Under the pieces are notes generated by a model that did no database searches, was not told the origin of the DNA, and saw only the letters and a list, made by a program, of their open reading frames with translations. From Narthecium ossifragum (taxonomy: Eukaryota; Streptophyta; Magnoliopsida; Dioscoreales; Nartheciaceae), in assembly GCA_963920575.1 (NCBI GenBank), contig OY986971.1, positions 25,004,145 to 25,068,144 of the forward strand: DNA of 64,000 bases, given 5' to 3'. Positions within the stretch are counted from its first letter, which is position 1; every line of letters starts with the position of its first letter. The position numbers were made by a program, and so were the translations under genes. This document shows, one piece after another, positions 56,816 through 64,000 of this stretch.

Positions 56816-59800
56816 TAATACTAATTTGGGGTATTAGACCATAACCCCAAATCTAGCCTCCTCCTTGTCCAAACCCCCATACATTTTGGTAAAAACCCCA
56901 CATTCACTGCTTTCATATGAATAACCCAAAAACACATAACAATGACAATAATACCCTTATCTCTATTTTATATTTTTTTTATTCCAACATTTTCTCTCTC
57001 ATCTCTCCTCTCTCTCCCCCGGCGAGACAGCCCTCACCTTCTCCGCCGCCCACCCACTCCGACGACCACCCCCTTCCCCGACGATCTCCCCTGCAGCAAC
57101 CCTGCCGACCTCGGATCCAAACACCGTGACCCCGCGTCTCCTTCCCCGGCGTACTTCCGATGAGATCCCATGCCCAGCGTCGTCCCCTGCTGCAACCCAA
57201 CGCCACCACCGCCGGCTCTGGCCTCACCGTAGCCTCCGTTCCCCCCAGATCCAACGACTCCCGCGCGGCTCCACTCCATCCAACGACGACCGACACCATT
57301 TCCGAAGCCCACCCAACCTCGTCCACGAGCTCCATCACCGTCCACAGCCTCCATTAACTCCGGGCAAGCATCCATTGGAACCCACCTTCTTCCTCCACCC
57401 CCGCAAGCCACTCGACCCTGACCCCACCTCAATGGCCACTCCGACCTCGCCCGGCATCGTCAACGATCCCTCCATCCCCGGCGACCTCCCCCATCGCCCG
57501 CAACCCCAGCCCCACCTCGTCGGACTCGGCGACGCCCCTCCTAAATCACCGCCCCTAATCCTCCCTAGTTCGGAACCCCCCCAGATCCGACCCCGTCGTC
57601 ACCCCACGGCCCTTCCCCGACGCACTCCCGGCGAGATCCCACCTCCAATCGTCGCCCAAGCCACCTCCCTCGCCGTCATCTTCATCCCCTCAAGCACACC
57701 GTCGCAGACCTCTCAGATTCGCCTCCTACTGGAACGGCACCGAAGATCCGCCCCGGTGGATCGAACCTCGAGGCTCAGCCGACCCCTCCTATGTTGGTCT
57801 CGACCTCCGACGACGTTTCCTTGCCACCGATCATACTCCGGCAACTCTCAACCATTTGATTGAGGCTGCTGAACCAAGTGATCCAATGAGATCTGGTTCT
57901 ATCTGACCCAATCAACTTAATCCCAGGCCACATAATCCAATCAGCCAAATCTTTGAGCAAATTCTAGCCCAACCTCCTTTAAACCTTACCATTTCTAAAG
58001 CCTTAGCCTAATTTACCATCCGATCGAGTTCAAATGCATTTTCATCTTATTAACTCCATTTTCATCTTTCTTGTATTTTCATCTTCCAAAATTAATTTTC
58101 ATATTTCTAAATCAATTTTTATCTTTTTAAATGTATTTTCATATTTTTAACTCTATTTTCATCTTTATAAATCCATTTTCCTTGTGTTTTTATCTTTCTA
58201 AATGCATTTTCATCTTTTTAAATTCATTTTCATCTTTCTAAATTCATTTTCATCTTTTTGAATTCATTTTCATCGTTTTAAAATCATTTTCATCTTTCTG
58301 AATTCATTTTCATCTTTCTGAATTCATTTTCATCTTTTTAAAATCATTTTCATCTTTCTGAATTCATTTTCATCTTTTTAAATTCATTTTCATCTTTCTG
58401 AATTCATTTTCATCTTTCTGAATTCATTTTCATATTTCATACATTTTCATCTTTTTAAGTTTATTTTCATCATTTTAAACTTTATTTTCATCTTTTTTAA
58501 CTTTATTTTTATCATTTTAACTCTATTCTCATCTTTTTACATTCATTTTCATTTTTCTAAATTCATTTTTATCTTTTTAAATTCATTTTCATCTTTTTAA
58601 ATTTATTTTCATCTTTCTCAATTCATTTTCATCTTTGACAATTTATTTTGATTTTTGACAATTCATTTTCATCTTTCTAAATTCATTTCATCTTTCCTGC
58701 ATTTTCATCTTTCTTAGTTCATTTTCATCTTTCTAAACTCATTTTTATCTTTGACAATTCATTTTCATCTTTCTGAATTTATTTTCATCTTTCTGAATTC
58801 ATTTTCATCTTTCATACATTTTCATCTTTTTAACTCTATTTTCATCATTTTAAATGTATTTTTTTTTACTTTATTTTGATCTTCTTAACTCTATTTTCAT
58901 CTTTCTAAATTCATTTTCATCTTTGATAATTCATTTTTATTTCATCTTTATCAATTCATTTTTATTTCATTTTCATCTTTGAAAATTCATTTTCATCTTT
59001 GACAATTCATTTTCATCTTTGACAATTCATTTTCATCTTTCTAAATTCATTTTCATCTTTCCTGCATTTTCATCTTTCTAAACTCATTTTTATCTTTAAC
59101 AATTCATTTTCATCTTCCTGAATTTATTTTTCATTTTTCAAAATTCATTTTCATCTTTCTGAATTCATTTTCATCTTTCATACATTTTCATCTTTTTCTA
59201 CCACTTTTTCGTATCACTTCGGAGTAATGAATCGAGTCAAGATCTCAAATTAACGAATTCACTTCTCATATTTTATTCCCATATTTTTTTCTCACTTTTT
59301 ACTAATTTTTCCAGTTTTTTCCTAATTTTTTTGGATTTGTTTTCAAATTTATTCGATTTTCCCATTGATTCTCTCTCTTCCTCGGTCGGCTCGGCTCATC
59401 TCGGCTCGGCTCACCCGCAAGCCGGGACTTCTTCTTCCCGGTTTGTTTGCGGCTTTGATCGGCTCCACCTCGAGCCACTCCGGCCTTCTCGTCATCCACC
59501 GCTCTCCCGCCACCGAACCACCCTAAAATCACCCAAAAACTACTCCTATCATCTCCCCCACTCCATTCTCGACCTCAAACACCTCTATTTCCCTCCTCTC
59601 CGACGCCGGCATCAACCCACCGCCGACCACCTTCCGTCACCGCCACTCCGACCATATCAACGCCTCCAAACAACCTCTAAACTCACCTAAATCTTCTCCT
59701 CTAACCACTTCCGACCTTCTCCACCCTCGCAGATGTCTCCTCCAGTGTAGACCAACCCCACCCAAAACCACCGCGTCGCCGCCTCTAAATCCGGCCACCT

Positions 59801-60070
59801 CGGAGCCGTATTCCACGATCGGACCCGGTGGATCAACTCCAGAGACCTCCACGAACGCAAATGCACCGGTCCTCCGCCCCGAAGAGCCCTCCCCACTGGC
59901 GATCAAGCTCCGCAGAACCTCAGCCGTCAGATTGCACAGGGGTATTTTCGTCACCTATTGTTAACAACTAACTTAAATACTTAATTGATGGGGTTAATAC
60001 CTTAAAAAATTTACTAATGAGGTTTTTAACAATATATTTCATTAAACTGGTGTTTTTACCAATTAACTAT
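56816..60070. mobile_element. Unclassified repeat: two GC-rich blocks around a minisatellite
   Basis: Outer parts are AT-rich with inversely similar pieces (ggtaaaaacccc near 56890 and ggtgtttttacc near 60050; ataataccctta near 56948 and ggggtattttcg near 59940), suggesting loose terminal inverted repeats. tactaattt before 56828 and tactaatta near 60068-60078 could be a 9-bp target duplication. That pattern would fit a Mutator-like element, but it is weak. GC-rich blocks at 57010-57850 and 59380-59930 have proline/arginine frames on both strands and no recognisable domain. Confidence 0.4.
58040..59190. repeat. AT-rich minisatellite, unit about 18-20 bp
   Basis: About sixty imperfect copies of cattttcatctttctaaatt run over 1.15 kb. 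Local variants (tttgacaattcat, tttctgaattcat) form sub-arrays, which shows expansion in several steps. Confidence 0.93.
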
Positions 60071-61316
60071 ACTAATTAATCTAAAGAAATGCAGTAAAGA
60101 AATCTCTAAGAAATGAAGAAGAAAATATAACTATCTAAACCTAGATTATCCATCTAAAACAGTAATCTAAACAACATTAAGCAGAAAAGATTAACTAAAG
60201 ACTGAAGAAACGATGCCATTATATTAAACTAAATCAACTTACAGGAACAGTAAACATATTGAAAGAACAGAAGGAAATCCAGACGCGCAGGCTCTGTGTT
60301 TGGTTTGCGAGAGAGATTACACAGTGAAAGAGAGAGGTATTTATACTAGAGCAGTTCAACTGCTTTGTCCAGCACGTTCTCCTTCGTCTTCCATCTTTCA
60401 CTCTGGATGAGTCGCGTGTCCCATGTTCTCTGATATTTCCTTGTTTCTTCACTCTTTGCCCTGGTCGATGACGGTTGCATCTGGGCGATAAGCTTCTGGC
60501 CGATGACGGTTGCGTCATGTCTGTGAGCTTGTGTATATAGCGTCATCTTTCTTGATTGGTGTTCTCTCTTATTTCGTTTCTTCATCGTCCAAAGCTGACA
60601 TCATGTTGTCTTTGAATGAACTAAGTCTTTGGGCGATAACCTGTTATCACTTTTGGTCGATAAACTTCTTGTGTAAAGAAGATCATCGTTCTTAATTAAC
60701 AATATCATCGTTTTTAGATCGTTATCGCTCTTGACTGATGGTTTCCTTATGTGGAAACAATCACCATTCTTGATTGATGATTTTCTCTTTGGACGATGAT
60801 CTTAATCGACGATTTCATTCTTTGGGCGATGATATTATCTTTGAACGATATCGCCCAATTGGGTTTGAAAGTCTATCGGCCATATTTATTATGCTGACAT
60901 GTTAATCATTGATTGGTTAGCCATTATATTGGCTAACATTTTGCCCCCCATGCGGTAATTGAGGAGTTTGAAATTATGACGAGATGACCGCATCTGATGT
61001 GATTTGACAGCTTGCTTGTTAACCACTAAAGACTAATCATGATCATTCTCTGGGAAACAGAATCACCGCTCCGTTTTCCTCCTCTATCCATATCTTTTGA
61101 TATCCCGCATTAAATGTGTCGTCCTTATCTGACATGCATACCCTTATGGGCATACGTCTTTGGCGCGAAAGAACACTATTGGTTCTTCTTTCTTCTGTTT
61201 GGGTTTTAGCTTTCTTTCTTCTCTCATAGTTGCGGCGCTTAGGCTTTCTTCCTCTTGTAAGTTCTGAATCATCGGAAAGTTCTTCTTCTTCTCCGTCGAG
61301 CCTTCTGTTCGTCACC
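60071..61316. other. Upstream region of the plant-mobile-domain pseudogene, rich in CGAT motifs
   Basis: No gene is visible. From about 60465 to 60880 the plus strand is studded with gcgataa, cgatgat and atcgtt motifs on both strands (for example gggcgataagcttctggccgatgacgg). The sequence just before the ATG ends ctgttcgtcacc, a good plant start context. Confidence 0.45.
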
Positions 61317-63959
61317 ATGGTTTGTGAACTTAAATATGTTGAGGAGATGCACAAAGAAGCCTGCAAAGCCTATGCAGAGTTCAATGAGATTTTTAGATCA
61401 GACGAGGCAAGAGGAACATATCTGGTCCGGACAGGAGATTCTTCTTCCAAGTTCTTTTCTTTGGGTCCTGCTTTATTTCTGATCTTTTGCCCTCTCTTTC
61501 TTCTGATCTCCAAGTTATTGTTCAAAGTTTTCCACTTTCTGGCGATCTTCCTTTATCCCAGGAACTTAATCTTTCCACCCTTTCTTCCAAGAATCCCATT
61601 ACGACATGGCCTTTGACTGATGACATGTTCATCAAATGGCATAGTAGAATGGTAAATCATTTAGATTCCAAGAAAATTTTTTCTGACGCTGGCATTTTGG
61701 ATTTGTTGGATTTGAGCACTAAGGTTCCTGCTCAAGAGCCCAACTTACTTCTGTTGTCGTTCCTTTTTTGGTCGACAGAATACAACAACTTTGTTTTTCC
61801 TTGTGGCACTCTTTCCATTACTCTTCTAGACATCACTCTTTGGACTGGTCTTTCCCTTATCGGCGATCTAGTATCGGCCAATATGGAGCTTTCTTCTAAG
61901 GAAATAGTTTTTGATTCTGATAAAAACTATGGTGTTTTTATCAAGGCCTATGCCAAACTTGAAGAGACCGATGAGCCACCAAATGCTAAAGAACGACTAG
62001 CCTTCATTTATTATTGGCTTTGTAAATTCGTTTTTTGTCTTCCTTCTAAGAAGCCGGTTAAGGGTTATATTGGTCTCGCCCAAGCTATTGCTTCTGGAAA
62101 GTAAGTTTTGTCTCTTTCTACTTTTATTCTATCGGCCATATATAGAGGCATCTACCTTACTCTTGAGCAATTGAGAGAAGGTGGAAGTCTCACTGGTTTT
62201 GGCCCTCTTTGGATCATCCAATTGTGGCTTAGAGCCTATTTTCCTGGACTCCATCTACCTCCTTCTTCATCGGCCAGAACTCAAGGCCATTTGTATCTTT
62301 CTTCATCGTTCATTCCTGAATCCCTCCAGCATACTTTTGATTATTTTTATACTTTATCCAGTTTTTCTTCCTATCGTCCTTTCAACCATAACTCTCACCC
62401 AGCTTGCATTCGTCCACTCCTCGATCTGTCGGCCAATTTAGACGATGAAGAGAAAAGATTGGCCTGGGCCCGTTTCTTGGTCGGTCGAGATCTTCATTTT
62501 GATATGTCGTGGGGCAAATCCAACAACAACTGCGGAGTGGAAGTCTATGCTCCAAACTTTGTCGCCCATCAGTTTGGATTGAAGCAAGCTTGACCAGTTC
62601 CTCCTTACTTTAGTTATAATATAGTAGCTAAAGGGCGGTGTGTCTTCCACAACATCGATAAAGTAGTTACTGTAGAGAAAAGAGATATAGCGCTTTGTAA
62701 TCGTTTTAAGCTTACAAATTTTGAGCCAATGGCCGACGTCGATTCTACCATCACCGATGTTTGGGACTCGGCCATCAAAGAGCGCCTTTTTTCTCAAGAC
62801 AAGAATGATGTCTTCAGCAACTTTGTTCCTCCCAAGAAATTGGGACGTAAAAAGAATGTTTCGGAACACGCCGAGGAAGAGGATAGACCTCAGAAGAAGA
62901 GAAAAATTGCTGCTTCCGCTGGAAAGGGTGAAGAATCGTCCAAAAAGAGAAAGGGGAAGTCTACTGAAGAGGCTTCATCTCACAAAAAGAAAATGGTATC
63001 AACTGGTGAATCCAGGATATCTCCATTGGCCGAGAGGCCTTTGGTCGAGGAAAGAATGGCCGAGGAAGTAGCGGCCGAAAATGTGGTGGTCGAGGGAGTA
63101 GCAGCTGAGGAACCTGAACAACAAGCTCACTCATCTTCAGCAGTAGGAGATGATGCAAGATCACCAGATAGTAGACAAAGTGTCTATTCTGTTTCTGCTT
63201 CTAAGTGAGTATTTTTGTTCATTATCTTATGTTTCTTTACTTTTATATCTCAAACTCACTCTTCCTTGTTTTGCAGAGAGAGATCGGACTCCTCTACTCC
63301 TTCCCACCTTTTATCTCTTTCTAGTTCTCCCTCCAACTTAGGCGAGGAGACTGCTTGTGAAGGAACAGAGAAGGGTCTTGTCGCTATTTCCAGTCAGGTT
63401 GAACCTTTGACTGAACAAGTATGTGTTCATTTTTGAATTCAACATTTAATCATTGTCTTACTGAATGATTCATTTTATTGATCTTTTCTCATTTCTATGT
63501 CAACAACCCTCTAATAAAGAAAACATTATCATTTCATCGTCCGAATAAGAAAGACGAGATGATGTAATCATCGAAGATTTTTTCGACGTTCTGAACCTTA
63601 CTCCAACCAGACCATGTTTGTCACATATCGGTCATATGCTTGTTTATAATCTTTTGAGGGACCTTGGTGCTATTCAACTATCACCTGAAACAGCTTCTAC
63701 TGGTGTGTCGACCTTACAACCTTTGGTCGAGGCATCATCTGTTCCGGAGTTATCGGCCAGTGACGTTCAACACAATGTCGATGTGCCCCCCAACACTTCA
63801 ACAATAAACACTTCTGTTACTACGCCTGCTCCAACTCCCATTATGCCACAAACAACGATGGTCGATGATACTTGGGCAATTGTACCCGTCGTTGCGCCAT
63901 CGACATCGTTCGTCACTCCGCAAGCAAGTTCATCCACTTTTGCTTCAGATGAGATATGA
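61317..63959 (+). pseudogene. Plant mobile domain (PMD/MAIN-like) gene, broken
   Basis: Bases 61487-63204 form one frame interrupted only by TAA (62102-62104) and TGA (62591-62593). The ATG at 61317 leads in from another frame, so there is a one-base shift near 61460. Conserved PMD pieces are LLLLSFLFWSTEYNNFVFP, ITLLDITLWTGLSLIGD and FIYYWLCKFVFCLPSKKP, as in the aminotransferase-like plant mobile domain (PF10536) found in transposons and in host MAIN/MAIL proteins. After TGA the frame continues with a lysine-rich, nuclear-localisation-like region (KKRKIAASAGK, KKRKGKS). A plausible intron lies at 63205-63276 and an exon at 63277-63418. A third stop is at 63546-63548, then a T/P-rich tail ends at 63957-63959. 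No transposase is present beside it. The element may continue to the right. Confidence 0.75.
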
Positions 63960-64000
63960 GTTCGGTCCTAATTAGTCAAATTTATTTTTATGATCGATAT

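Noticed and set aside
57126..57863. 245-codon proline-rich frame
   Set aside because: Comparable frames exist on the opposite strand, there is no domain, and it sits in a repeat. GC-rich composition alone explains it.
59331..59954. Frames of 105-119 codons on both strands
   Set aside because: Same reason: a GC-rich block of the unclassified repeat, no recognisable protein.

Overview
This is nuclear DNA of a flowering plant. Three multi-exon plant housekeeping genes lie in one orientation, their introns have GT/AG borders, and the space between and inside them is filled with nested plant transposable elements (a SIRE-type Ty1/copia element, gypsy-like LTR pieces, hAT, MULE and Tourist-like elements, a LINE tail, a Helitron terminus, and a plant-mobile-domain pseudogene). 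The species cannot be named from the sequence. ALKBH6 residues at one exon join (IYEVPASRWKT) look monocot-like to me, but that is a weak impression.

Layout. Bases 1-12682 are a gypsy-like LTR with a complete 9.7-kb copia element (1200-10912, minus strand) inserted in it. The copia element has near-identical LTRs, a 5-bp target duplication, PBS, PPT, gag, pol and an extra 3' ORF. Bases 12683-15384 hold a GC-rich threefold repeat, a Helitron 3' end and a truncated LINE with target-site duplications. Bases 15800-21188 encode a small four-helix membrane protein of unknown function (5 exons, 260 aa). Bases 21189-27996 are a rearranged stretch. The promoter and first exon of the membrane-protein gene are present again at 26.5 kb, a partial copy lies at 21.8-22.1 kb, and 4.3 kb of LTR-derived DNA sits between them, including a 2.57-kb inverted repeat. 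Bases 27997-30377 encode ALKBH6 (7 exons, 273 aa), a 2-oxoglutarate/Fe(II) dioxygenase. Bases 31651-56500 encode the nucleoporin NUP214 (18 exons, 1808 aa). Its 7.7-kb intron 10 carries a decayed autonomous hAT element and several MITEs. Bases 56816-60070 are a repeat with two GC-rich blocks around a 1.15-kb minisatellite. Bases 61317-63959 are a broken plant-mobile-domain gene on the plus strand.

I assembled the three gene models by eye from reading-frame continuity and splice signals. All exon phases agree and total coding lengths are divisible by three (783, 822 and 5427 nt). The three genes do not form a pathway: one is a nuclear pore component, one a probable nucleic-acid demethylase, one an unknown membrane protein. 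Their shared orientation may reflect old microsynteny.

The observations I rate highest are: the SalI-centred palindrome (core CGGTCGACCG) that fills the LTRs and a spacer of the copia element and also an unrelated LTR-like element at 23.5 kb; the duplicated promoter plus intact first exon; and the large LTR-derived inverted repeat. I see no RNA genes or CRISPR arrays.
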